Shown one piece after another: positions 38,701 to 48,775 of a stretch of 64,000 bases of DNA. The notes beneath the pieces are model-generated. The model was given only the letters and a program-made list of their open reading frames with translations, did no database searches and had not been told where the DNA came from. Position numbers and translations under genes: made by a program. Within the stretch, counting starts at the first letter, position 1. Every line of letters begins with the position of its first letter. Source of the stretch: Myxococcota bacterium (GTDB lineage: Bacteria > Myxococcota > B64-G9); NCBI GenBank assembly GCA_022710975.1, contig JAKLGA010000019.1, forward strand, positions 62,001 to 126,000, given 5' to 3'.

Positions 38701-39833
38701 TGCGCGCCGTGGGTGAAGCCGGCGGTGACCGCGCCCGAGAAGATGGGCAGCAGGTACTTGCCGCCGGCGTCCGCCGAGGCGACGGCGTAGGACACGTGCT
38801 CCCCCACCCCGGCCAGGTAGTCCGCCGCCACGGGGTTGTTGATGGGGTCCGCGCCGATCGCGAACTTCTCGCGCATGTTGCGGTACACATCGAAACCGAT
38901 GCCCGGGGCGAAGATGGACAGGCGATCGCCAAAGTACAGGAAGTCCCCGCCGGCCACGCCCGGATCCATGTCCTCGAGCTCGGTGGGGAAGAAGCGGCTG
39001 CCCAGCAGGATGCCGAACAGCGCCAGCGGCTCGGTCAGGGCCGGCATCTGGACCAGCCGGCCCGCGGGCCTGAGCACACCGCCGTCGATCGGGTTGGCCT
39101 CCGTCAGCATGGTGCGCACGCGCACCACCCGCGAGCCCGGCTCCAGGATGTAGTCGTTGCGGAAGCGGAAGCTCATCTTCACGTTGGCGATGGCCACCAG
39201 CCCGAGCGCCTCCAGGTAGTTGCCGGCCTGGCCCTCCACCCGCACCACGGCCGCCGCCTCGCCGGGGGCGGCCGGGCCGGGTTGGGTAGGATCGGCGGGG
39301 TCGGCGTAGTCGGCGTTCTCGAGCCGCTCCAGGTCGATCTGCCCCCGGCGCTGGGCGCAGTCCTGGCGCCCGCTGCAGGTGCGGCAGGGCGTCTGCCCGT
39401 CGCACAGCACGCGCACGCTGGGCGTCACCCCCTTGGGCAACCGCTCGCAGAACTCGTCGATCTTGCCGGGCCCGGACTGGCACGCGGCCGGGATGGCCAG
39501 GTTGCCGACCGGGAACATCTCGGCGAACTGGTCCAGCCCGCGCCCGGCCCGATGCGCGGGGTCGGAGCGCTGCAGGTCGGCGTCGATCAGGCTGCCGCCG
39601 AACACGCCCGGACCGGTGGAGTTGCCGCGCTTGGGCAGGCCGAGGCGGATCTGGTCGTTCTCCAGGACGAAGTCGCCCACGTCCGTCAGGGCGGACGGGC
39701 CGCCGATGGCCGTGGCGCGATCGCGGATCTCGTAGGCGCGCGCGAAGGGCGCCCCGTCGTTGCAGGCGCCCAGGGCGGCGGCGAGCGCCAGGCTGCCGAG
39801 CAGCCCGGCCAGGCCCGTGTGGCAAAGCCGCAT
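35766..39833 (-). CDS. Very large PHP-domain lipoprotein (CehA/McbA-like metallohydrolase)
   Basis: 1355 aa. Lipobox ALGAC (Cys24). The N-terminal half has all-beta segments, including a carboxypeptidase-regulatory-like unit (RVTGRVVDGRDGQPVSGAEV, about 445-485). A Cys-rich belt (about 585-680) has repeated CxxDxxC-GxC motifs. The PHP metal-dependent hydrolase domain follows: GDFHVHGVNSYD (about 742), STSDHDYITD (about 776), VLVAHPRDAF (about 864), and DSDSHALF (about 1077), all metal-ligand signatures. A second Cys cluster (about 1020-1060) interrupts it. PHP enzymes hydrolyse phosphoesters or glycosidic/amide bonds; substrate unknown. ATG 39833 has AGAGGAG upstream. It is the second gene after the porin. 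Confidence 0.87.
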   Translation of the reverse strand: MRLCHTGLAGLLGSLALAAALGACNDGAPFARAYEIRDRATAIGGPSALTDVGDFVLENDQIRLGLPKRGNSTGPGVFGGSLIDADLQRSDPAHRAGRGLDQFAEMFPVGNLAIPAACQSGPGKIDEFCERLPKGVTPSVRVLCDGQTPCRTCSGRQDCAQRRGQIDLERLENADYADPADPTQPGPAAPGEAAAVVRVEGQAGNYLEALGLVAIANVKMSFRFRNDYILEPGSRVVRVRTMLTEANPIDGGVLRPAGRLVQMPALTEPLALFGILLGSRFFPTELEDMDPGVAGGDFLYFGDRLSIFAPGIGFDVYRNMREKFAIGADPINNPVAADYLAGVGEHVSYAVASADAGGKYLLPIFSGAVTAGFTHGAHCASACGGTPEQCARVVDCSQVRSFVFERLFAVGDGDVASAAAPILAARGVPLGRVTGRVVDGRDGQPVSGAEVHVYPVPATLAECHPGGSPLTAWTLGAEDFVALCLEPRSHQGAVSHLRTDRRATDLPAGAFDGLLPPGSYYLLAKAHGRPVSRVARVDVAADGSAEALLTLEPPARVAFEVLDEQNQRVPAKLLLGQCLPDCAGRLEEECAGDEECASGKCEDAPGGARRCLIDSCPAGRACDLGSHRCTARAGCREDSQCDLTERCLKSPVETEGRCVCTPGVHRQPALAEGSYPAGIARYEYAPTGAGVIEIEAGAYDVWASRGMEYSLDRQQVQVRPGRETHLTFRLRREVDTAGWMSGDFHVHGVNSYDATVKHRDRVAGFAGEGVEILSTSDHDYITDLAPYARDMGLEPWVHAQVGLELTTVEIGHWVSFPVRYEEFRDGERVREQGAIDWTGKVPEQLHTELRALGRFPPEETVVLVAHPRDAFFGYFDQYGLNAYDPSRVEGSLFEYLPPIHVNPLGTPEQFSGTFDALELFNSKRFELIRTPSAGEVRDYNLARKAVQAMAAQGASTEVLEAELIAVDRAYIKEMLRRTPAEQEALWAADGEGDCELYTFCSADSDCDPDTGERCDRAGMRCALPCAGPEDCDGRACQGGFCVAALTPADQPCTKHEGVFDDWLRLLDYGVVRTGMGDSDSHALFTQTEGGLPRNWVRLEAESPAAVDERALARAIRAGRVVTSYGPFVQVWLGDEEVGGTYSPPDGATSAPLRVRVQSPGWFDVDRVEIYRSGHLAHVLTGAGDELDPDSRVDVSGLRVPNPRVVNLDAVFDEPVGAEDTWYVVVAMGLEGRDLSPVYSAHPYLKLEIGDILSRALTSVPLPMEIDSAAVPRVFRVYPYAVANPVFLDADGDGRYSAPHPEPAWAHGPLAGRSAPLSSARIGGSPLAAAASAGEQLRARQLRHFMALFARAFRAP

Positions 39834-39854
39834 GGCTGGCTCCTCTCGCCGGCC

Positions 39855-41075
39855 CTAGAACATGGCCTGCAGCATGAAGGCCACGAGATCGTTGGACAGG
39901 TCCGCGCCGTGCAGCTCCTCGCGGCGCACGTAGTTCACCATGGCCTTGAGGTGGTGCGCGAAGAAGTAGACGTTCACCCCCGCGGTGAGCTCCCAGGTGT
40001 CGCCCTCGTCATCGATGTGCACCTGATCGTCCATGATGGCGAAGCGCAGCGCGACCTCGAGGTCCAAAGCGGACAGGTCGAGCGGCAGCACGTAGCCCGC
40101 CTGGGCGTACATGCCCCAGCGCTCGCTCTCGTCCAGCACGCTCACCACGTCGCCGTCCACGGAGGGGATGGCCTTGGCCCACAGGGCCTCGGCGTGGAAG
40201 GCCAGGCCGTTCCACTTGAGCGACAGGTCGGTGCCAGCGCCGCGTATCTCGGCGGCCGCGTCGTAGTTCAGGTAGCCGTTGATCGCGAAGCGCCAGCGGA
40301 AGTCGCCGCCCTCGAGGTCGGCCTCGCTCGCGCCCAGCTCGCCCATGCCGACGCCCAGGCGGACCAGGTACAGCAGCCCGTCGTTGAGATCGCCCACCGA
40401 GAACCCGCGCCCGCCGTTGTAGACGCCCAGCTCGTAGAAGAACAGGCTGGCCTGGCCGCCCACGCTCAGGCCCACCTGGTGGCCGAGATCGAGCATCAGG
40501 GTCTTGGTGGAGCGCTCCAGGTTCACCCACAGCGGCCGCTCGATGAGCTGCATGCGGCCGCTGGACTGCAGCGACGTGCGGCTGAAGCCCGGCTTGCCGG
40601 CGCCGGCCCGCACCCACACGTACTCGATGGGGGCCCAGGTCACGTTGGCCACGATCAGCGAGCTGCCGCCGTTCTCCTCGTCGACCAGGTCGAGCTCGAG
40701 GGCGAAACGCCAGTCCGCGGCGATCTGCCCGTCCAGGCCCACCCGGGCCCGGCGCAGCCGGAAGCCATCGGCGCTGAGCAGGTCGCCCGCGGCCACGTCG
40801 GCGTCGTCCCCCACCAGGCCGAACAGGGCCTGCACGCGGGCGTGGGCGTCCAGCTCGAAGTCCCCGAGCTTGAACAGGGGGCTGGGGATGAACGGCCGCG
40901 GCTCGGCCCCGGCGGTGGGGGTCGGTGGCACCACCTCGCCCGCTGGCTCCCACTGCTCCGGCGGTGGAGGCGGCGGGGCTTCCTCTCCCTCCCCTGCCCA
41001 GGCGCCGGGCGCGAAGGCGAGGAGCGAGCAGGCCAGGGCGAGGGCGGCCAGGCGGCTGTACACCGGGCGGGTCAT
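39855..41075 (-). CDS. Phosphate-selective porin O/P family outer-membrane protein
   Basis: 406 aa. Signal peptide cleaving after AWAGEGE, a Pro-rich spacer, then amphipathic strands with hallmarks of porin O/P (GFRLRRARVGLDGQIAADWRF, FALELDLVDEENGGSSL, WAPIEYVWVRAGAGKPGFSR) and a C-terminal Phe (FMLQAMF). The barrel likely admits anions or organic anions. ATG 41075 follows AAGGAG. A 13-bp palindrome lies in the leader. It is the first gene of the operon with the PHP lipoprotein. Confidence 0.88.
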   Translation of the reverse strand: MTRPVYSRLAALALACSLLAFAPGAWAGEGEEAPPPPPPEQWEPAGEVVPPTPTAGAEPRPFIPSPLFKLGDFELDAHARVQALFGLVGDDADVAAGDLLSADGFRLRRARVGLDGQIAADWRFALELDLVDEENGGSSLIVANVTWAPIEYVWVRAGAGKPGFSRTSLQSSGRMQLIERPLWVNLERSTKTLMLDLGHQVGLSVGGQASLFFYELGVYNGGRGFSVGDLNDGLLYLVRLGVGMGELGASEADLEGGDFRWRFAINGYLNYDAAAEIRGAGTDLSLKWNGLAFHAEALWAKAIPSVDGDVVSVLDESERWGMYAQAGYVLPLDLSALDLEVALRFAIMDDQVHIDDEGDTWELTAGVNVYFFAHHLKAMVNYVRREELHGADLSNDLVAFMLQAMF

Positions 41076-41095
41076 GCGGGCTCTCCTTGTGTGGT

Positions 41096-41108
41096 CGGGA
41101 CAGTCCCG
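41096..41108. promoter_or_regulatory. Palindrome in the porin leader
   Basis: CGGGAC-A-GTCCCG, perfect 6-bp arms around one base, located between the porin -10 and its Shine-Dalgarno. It may be an operator or RNA hairpin. Confidence 0.4.
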
Positions 41109-41119
41109 ATTCGGCGCTG

Positions 41120-41148
41120 ATGGTACGCCGACCGGGAGGGCGCGGCAA
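41120..41148 (-). promoter_or_regulatory. Promoter of the porin-PHP operon
   Basis: Minus strand: -35 TTGCCG (41148-41143), 17-nt spacer, -10 TACCAT (41125-41120). Divergent to the HflX region. Confidence 0.5.
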
Positions 41149-41161
41149 GCGCGCTGGCGGG

Positions 41162-41191
41162 CTGGCGCAAGCCAGCGGGTGATGGTAGATT
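41162..41191 (+). promoter_or_regulatory. Candidate promoter of hflX
   Basis: -35 CTGGCG (41162-41167), 18-nt spacer, -10 TAGATT (41186-41191). The -35 is poor. It would give a leader of about 18 nt containing GGAGG before the ATC at 41216. Confidence 0.35.
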
Positions 41192-41215
41192 CGCGGCGGG
41201 ACGGGAGGAACGACC

Positions 41216-42892
<1,677 letters not shown>

Positions 42893-42903
42893 GGAGGGAC
42901 GCC

Positions 42904-43257
42904 ATGCAGGGCAAGGAGAAGATCGCCGTCTGCCAGGCCGTGACCCAGCTCGTGCTGGCCGACGGCCAGGTTAGGGACGCCGAGTGGGAGCTGCTGGACA
43001 GGCTGGCCGAACGGCTCGGCCTGAGCCCGGAGGAGCGGAAGCGCGCTCGCCAGGCGGACGCCGGGGGAGACGCGCGCCGGCTGCTCGCCGACCTGGGCGA
43101 CGAGGCCAGGGCGACGTTGCTCGACGAGCTGGCGGCGGCGGCCGTGGTCGACGGCGAGCTCGGCAAGTCCGAGCGGCAGATCCTCACCGAGGTGGCCGAG
43201 GCGCTCGGCCAGGACCAGGCCGCGGTCGAGGCCGCGCTGACCAAGGCCCGGGGCTAG
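42904..43257 (+). CDS. TerB-like domain protein
   Basis: 117 aa, all-helical. The sequence pattern (AVTQLVLADGQVRDAEWELLDRLAERL and ELAAAAVVDGELGKSERQILTEVAEAL) shows two Asp-centred helical loops as in TerB/DjlA-N domains, which bind divalent metal at acidic loops; the function is unknown here. ATG 42904 follows AGGGAGGG. It sits 11 nt after hflX and 14 nt before the acidic protein gene, so these three are one operon. Confidence 0.75.
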   Translation: MQGKEKIAVCQAVTQLVLADGQVRDAEWELLDRLAERLGLSPEERKRARQADAGGDARRLLADLGDEARATLLDELAAAAVVDGELGKSERQILTEVAEALGQDQAAVEAALTKARG

Positions 43258-43271
43258 GGACGGGAGGGCAC

Positions 43272-43667
43272 ATGCCAGGCTGCTACGTAATCCACCTGGA
43301 CACCGAACGGCGCGAGGTGGGCGACGCGGAGCTCGAGCGGCTGGAGGAGGCCGTGGCCGCGCGGGAGCTGGGCGAAGTGGACGCGGTGATGAAGGCCGGC
43401 GGCCTCGAGATCGTGCTGTGGGTGATGGTCCCGGCCGAGACCGAGGCGCTGGCCGAGCGCCAGGTCCGCCCCGGCCTGGAGGGCCTGCTCGAGGAGCTCG
43501 GCCTGGCCCCGATCGCCTCGCTCGAGTGGGTCGAGGACAGCGAGGACGAGGAGGACGACGAGGAGGATCCGGGCGCCGACGACGAGTTCGACGACCTGGG
43601 CGACGATCTCGACGAGGACGACGCCGGGGAGCCCGAGGACCCGGCCGAGGGCGAGGACGAGCCCTAG
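43272..43667 (+). CDS. Small protein with highly acidic tail
   Basis: 131 aa. First 75 residues form an alpha/beta unit (GCYVIHLDTERREVGDAELERL, GGLEIVLWVMVPAE), followed by an Asp/Glu-rich tail (about 90-131). No family recognised. ATG 43272 is preceded by GGGAGGG. Convergent with the membrane protein gene at 43669, whose stop is one nt away. Confidence 0.7.
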   Translation: MPGCYVIHLDTERREVGDAELERLEEAVAARELGEVDAVMKAGGLEIVLWVMVPAETEALAERQVRPGLEGLLEELGLAPIASLEWVEDSEDEEDDEEDPGADDEFDDLGDDLDEDDAGEPEDPAEGEDEP

Positions 43668-43668
43668 C

Positions 43669-44064
43669 TCACGTCGAGATCGCGTCCGCGAGCTGCCACA
43701 GCGGCAGGCGCACGGCCCACTCGACCAGACCCAGGCCCGCCAAGCCCAGCAGGAAGCCCCCCACGATCCAGGCCCGGCGCCAGGCGAGCCCGCGCCCGCG
43801 CGGCAGGAGCGCGAGCCCGAGCGCGGCGAGCGGCAGGCCGGCGGCCAGGAAGGCGAAGGGCGTCCACAGCACCACGCGCGTCAGGCCGGGCAGGGCCGCG
43901 CTGCTGCCGAAGTCCCGGAACATGCCCTCCCAGCTCGGCAGCCACAGCGCGCCCTCGAGCACCAGCCCCCCGGCCGTGAGCAGCGCGATCACCGCCCCGA
44001 TCCAGTCCCCGGCGGTCAGCGCCCCCCACCCTCTGCCCGCCCCTTGATCTCGTTCGGCGACCAT
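43669..44064 (-). CDS. Small three-helix membrane protein
   Basis: 131 aa. Three predicted transmembrane helices (IGAVIALLTAGGLVLEGALW, FAFLAAGLPLAALGLALLP, AWIVGGFLLGLAGLGLVEWAV) and a short C-terminus. No family recognised. The start was set at ATG 44064 (MVAERDQGA), which has GGAGG 4 nt upstream; the upstream in-frame sequence up to 44106 covers a 7-bp repeat array and is probably not translated. Confidence 0.65.
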   Translation of the reverse strand: MVAERDQGAGRGWGALTAGDWIGAVIALLTAGGLVLEGALWLPSWEGMFRDFGSSAALPGLTRVVLWTPFAFLAAGLPLAALGLALLPRGRGLAWRRAWIVGGFLLGLAGLGLVEWAVRLPLWQLADAIST

Positions 44065-44083
44065 GAGGCCTCCGTCCTGTCCA

Positions 44084-44111
44084 ACTCGCCACTCGCCACT
44101 CGACACTCGAT
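44084..44111. repeat. Heptamer tandem repeat
   Basis: Four 7-bp units: ACTCGCC, ACTCGCC, ACTCGAC, ACTCGAT (minus strand ATCGAGT, GTCGAGT, GGCGAGT, GGCGAGT). It lies between the GH5 and membrane-protein genes. Short GAGTGGC-type repeats occur in many GC-rich genomes; origin unknown. Confidence 0.8.
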
Positions 44112-44118
44112 ACCATCG

Positions 44119-45486
44119 TCACGGCCCGCACACCACGCTCACCGTCCCGTCCTGTTCGCAGCGCGCCTCCTCTCGACGCCCCTCGCGGGCGAACGCGGAC
44201 AGGCGCCCTGCCGGCAAGGCCTGGCACGCGCCCGGCGCGCCGTCCGGCCAGCGGATCTCCAGCCGGCGCCCCTGCACGCACCCGAGCTCGAGCGCCAGCG
44301 TCCCCCGCGCGAAGTCCGGCGCGAAGCGGGTCGGTCGCTCGGGCAGCAGGGCGGGCATGGGTGTCCTGACCAGTGCGTCGTAGGCCGGCTTCCGCCTCCC
44401 GGCGGCGTCCAGGAAGGCGAAGCCGCCGTCCGCGGCCGAGTACTCGTACAGGGCCGAGCCGGCGAAGCGGTCGGCGTAGAGCGCGCCCGCGTCCTCGAGG
44501 TAGGTCGCGAAGTTCTCGTTCACCGGCATCCCGCCCCACTCCCCGATCCACAGCGGCAGGCCACCTGCGCCCAGCGGCCCGAGCCGCAGGTCCAGCGCCT
44601 CGGCGAGCGCGGCGCGGTCCCCGGCGTACACCCCGCCGGGATCGTGCACCTCGCGGGGGTAGAAGTGCGGCGCGAGCACGGTGTGGTCGGCGAGCGGCGG
44701 CGGCGGCGCGAGCGGCTCCATCAGCCCCAGCGACTCGCCCAGGGACGGCTCGAGGAACACCAGCCGGCCCGGGCAGGCCGCCTCGATCGCCTGGGCGAGC
44801 CGCAGGTAGAGCGCGAGCAGCGGGCCGTTGTCGAAGCCCGGGTCGCCCAGCGCCGAGGCCGGCCAGGGCTCGTTCAGCAGATCGAAACCCAGCACCCGCT
44901 CCTCCGCGCACACCGCCCCGGCGACAGCCGCCCAGGCCGCGGCCAGCTCGTCCCACAGCGCGGGCGTGGCCCAGAAGCGGTCGAAGCAGCCCATGACCTG
45001 GCGCGAGGTGTAGTTCGCCCACCAGGGCTCGGCGGGCTCGTACCCGGCGCGGACCTCCTCCGGGCAGCTCCAGGGCGGGGCGCCCGGCGAGAACGGGCTG
45101 CCGTAGAGATCCTGGTGCATGTCCACCACCACCCACAGCCCGGCCGCGGCCAGGCGGCGCACCTGCGCGGCGAGACCCGCCAGGTAGGCGGGGTCCACCA
45201 GCCCGGGCCCCGCGGGCATCACGGCCTCCCAGAAGGTGAGCAGGCGCACCGAGTCGAAGCCACCGCCCGCGAGCACCTCCAGATCCGCGTCCTCCAGCGG
45301 GTACAGGTGGCCCTCGATGTACTTCGAGGTGTTCGACAGGTTGATGCCGCGCAGGTAGAGCGCCTCGCCCGTGCGGAGCCGGATGGCCCCGCCCTCGACG
45401 CGGTAGAGCCGGCCCGGCTCCTCTGCCCCGCCGCCGGCTCCGCAGCCCGCCGCGGTCCACAGCACCAGGAGCAGGGCACGCCGCAC
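44119..45486 (-). CDS. Exported glycoside hydrolase family 5 lipoprotein (endoglycoceramidase-like)
   Basis: 455 aa. Lipobox AAGC (Cys15). GH5 hallmarks are LRGINLSNTSKY, WVVVDMHQDLYGS, the acid/base Glu206 (FDLLNEPW), HFYPREV and nucleophile Glu316 (LWIGEWGG). VDMHQDLYG resembles the VDMHQD of endoglycoceramidases, which release sugars from glycolipids, but cellulase-like activity is equally possible by sequence. A C-terminal all-beta region with a disulfide-like pattern follows. GTG start with weak Shine-Dalgarno. It is 7 nt after the PilZ-FHA gene and closes that operon. Confidence 0.85.
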   Translation of the reverse strand: MRRALLLVLWTAAGCGAGGGAEEPGRLYRVEGGAIRLRTGEALYLRGINLSNTSKYIEGHLYPLEDADLEVLAGGGFDSVRLLTFWEAVMPAGPGLVDPAYLAGLAAQVRRLAAAGLWVVVDMHQDLYGSPFSPGAPPWSCPEEVRAGYEPAEPWWANYTSRQVMGCFDRFWATPALWDELAAAWAAVAGAVCAEERVLGFDLLNEPWPASALGDPGFDNGPLLALYLRLAQAIEAACPGRLVFLEPSLGESLGLMEPLAPPPPLADHTVLAPHFYPREVHDPGGVYAGDRAALAEALDLRLGPLGAGGLPLWIGEWGGMPVNENFATYLEDAGALYADRFAGSALYEYSAADGGFAFLDAAGRRKPAYDALVRTPMPALLPERPTRFAPDFARGTLALELGCVQGRRLEIRWPDGAPGACQALPAGRLSAFAREGRREEARCEQDGTVSVVCGP

Positions 45487-45493
45487 GACTGGC

Positions 45494-46246
45494 CTACACC
45501 ACCCGGCTGACCAGGTACTGCACCTCGACCGCGCCGATGCGGAAGATCATGCCGTCCCGGAGCACCAGGCTGCGCACGGGCTTGTTGCGGAAGTGCACGC
45601 CGTTGGTGGAGCTGAGATCGTTGAGCACGTGCCGCCCGTCCTGCAGGTAGACGTGGGCGTGGCGGCGGGAGACCGTGGGGTGGTCGATGACCAGGTCGGC
45701 CAGGGCGGGATCGCGGCCGATCACCCGCTCGGTGGCCCGCAGGCGGAACTCGGTGCCGGCCAGCTCCTTCTGCAGCACCAGCACGCCCTCGCGCACCTGG
45801 GGCGAGGCCTCGACCGCGGGGGGCAGCCGCGGCCGCGCGCCCACCCGGGTGGAAGCGTCGAACAGCTCCAGGTGCTGGCCGAGGGCCGCGCGCGCCTCGG
45901 GGCCGAGCCCCACGAACTCGACCCGCGTGCCCCGGCCGCTCGCGTCCGCGCCGACCACGCGGCCGTCGACCCGGATGCCGCCCTCCTGGCCCGCCAGCCG
46001 GAGGGTCAGGCCCACCTGGGAGCCCAGCCGGAAGGGGATGGGCGCGTGGAAGGCCACGCCTCCCAGGCTGATGTTGGCGGTGCGTCGGTAGGTGCGCTGG
46101 CCGCTGGTCTCCACCTCGACCATGATCTCGGCCGCCACCCGCTCGTGGGTCCGCCGGTCGTCGCGCCGCTCGCGGCGCACCCGGCGGCGCTCGGTGACGA
46201 TGGGCAGGTTGACGCGCCTTCGATCCTTGCGTCTGCGTTCTGCCAT
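45494..46246 (-). CDS. PilZ-FHA protein
   Basis: 250 aa. Basic N-terminal region (about 1-25, Arg-rich), then a PilZ-type beta-barrel (about 30-130: ERVAAEIMVEVETSGQRTYRR, NISLGGVAF as the NxSxxG site, and VGLGPEARAA) and a C-terminal FHA domain (about 165-250: RLRATERVIGRDPALADLVID, VSRRHAHVYLQDG, NDLSSTNGVHF). PilZ binds c-di-GMP, using an RxxxR plus NxSxxG pair; FHA binds phosphothreonine, so this couples c-di-GMP with Ser/Thr kinase signalling. ATG overlaps the stop of gpsA (TGATG). The RxxxR is only partially apparent in the Arg-rich start. Confidence 0.87.
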   Translation of the reverse strand: MAERRRKDRRRVNLPIVTERRRVRRERRDDRRTHERVAAEIMVEVETSGQRTYRRTANISLGGVAFHAPIPFRLGSQVGLTLRLAGQEGGIRVDGRVVGADASGRGTRVEFVGLGPEARAALGQHLELFDASTRVGARPRLPPAVEASPQVREGVLVLQKELAGTEFRLRATERVIGRDPALADLVIDHPTVSRRHAHVYLQDGRHVLNDLSSTNGVHFRNKPVRSLVLRDGMIFRIGAVEVQYLVSRVV

Positions 46247-47250
46247 CAGGCGTAGATCTCCTTCTTCAGGCTGCGGCCCATCAGGCCGATCACGGCCTCC
46301 TGGACCGGCAGATCCTCGTACAGCATCCGGTAGACGTGGGCGCAGATGGGCATGTCGATCTCTTCCCGGGTGGCCAGGCGGTGGGCGGCCCGCGCGGTCA
46401 GGATGCCCTCGGCCACCTGGCGCATGTCGCGCACGATGTCCTCGCGCCGCAGGCCCTGCGCCAGCTTCTGGCCCACCTGGCGGTTCCGGGACAGCGCGCC
46501 GGTGCAGGTCAGCACCAGATCGCCCATGCCCGACAGCCCGGACAGGGTGAGCGGGTTGGCCCCGCGTTTCACCGCCAGGCGGGTGACCTCGGCCAGCCCG
46601 CGGGTGATCAGCGCGGCCACCGCGTTGTGGCCCAGGCCGAGCCCGTCGGCGGCCCCGGCGGCGATGGCGATCACGTTCTTCAGCGCCCCGCCCAGCTCGA
46701 CCCCGACCACGTCGGTGGTGGTGTAGGCGCGGAAGGTGGGCCCGGCCACCTGCTGCTGCACGGCCACGGCCACCCGCTCGTAGCGTGCCGCCACGCTGAC
46801 CGCGGTCGGCCGCAGCAGCGCCACCTCCCGGGCGAAGCTGGGGCCCGACAGGAAGGCCAGCATGGGGTGGTAGACGATGGGCAGCACGTCCTCGAGCACC
46901 TCGCCCACCGTCATCAGGCTGTCGTTCTCGATGCCCTTGGTGGCGCTGACCAGCGGCACGCCGACCGGCAGCAGCGGGGCCAGCCGGCCCATGATCTCGC
47001 GCACCACGTGGGACGGCATCACCGACAGCACCAGCCCGGCCCCGTCCACGGCCTCGCCGAGCGAGGTGGTGCAGCCGAGCGCTGGGTGCAGCTCGATGCC
47101 CGCCAGGTACACCCGGTTCTCGTGGCGCTGGCGGATGTCCTCGGCCACCTCGGGCTCGTAGGCCCACAGCCGGACCTCGTCGCCCTTGCTGGCCAGCAGC
47201 TGGGCCAGCGCCGTGCCCCAGGCGCCCGCGCCGATCACGCCCACCCTCAC
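46246..47250 (-). CDS. gpsA: NAD(P)-dependent glycerol-3-phosphate dehydrogenase (copy 1)
   Basis: 334 aa, standard length. Makes sn-glycerol 3-phosphate from dihydroxyacetone phosphate for phospholipid synthesis. Rossmann motif VGVIGAGAWGTALAQ, SATKGIE, SGPSFAREV, catalytic Lys in GGALKNVIAIAAG and GMGDLVLTCTGALSRNRQVG are all family signatures. GTG start 47250 has GGGAGG upstream. It shares an operon with the AAA ATPase and the PilZ-FHA gene. A second gpsA occurs at 61349. Confidence 0.95.
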   Translation of the reverse strand: MRVGVIGAGAWGTALAQLLASKGDEVRLWAYEPEVAEDIRQRHENRVYLAGIELHPALGCTTSLGEAVDGAGLVLSVMPSHVVREIMGRLAPLLPVGVPLVSATKGIENDSLMTVGEVLEDVLPIVYHPMLAFLSGPSFAREVALLRPTAVSVAARYERVAVAVQQQVAGPTFRAYTTTDVVGVELGGALKNVIAIAAGAADGLGLGHNAVAALITRGLAEVTRLAVKRGANPLTLSGLSGMGDLVLTCTGALSRNRQVGQKLAQGLRREDIVRDMRQVAEGILTARAAHRLATREEIDMPICAHVYRMLYEDLPVQEAVIGLMGRSLKKEIYA

Positions 47251-47262
47251 GGCCGGCCTCCC

Positions 47263-48747
<1,485 letters not shown>

Positions 48748-48775
48748 CGCAGTCCTCCTCGGGTTCGGCGCGGGC

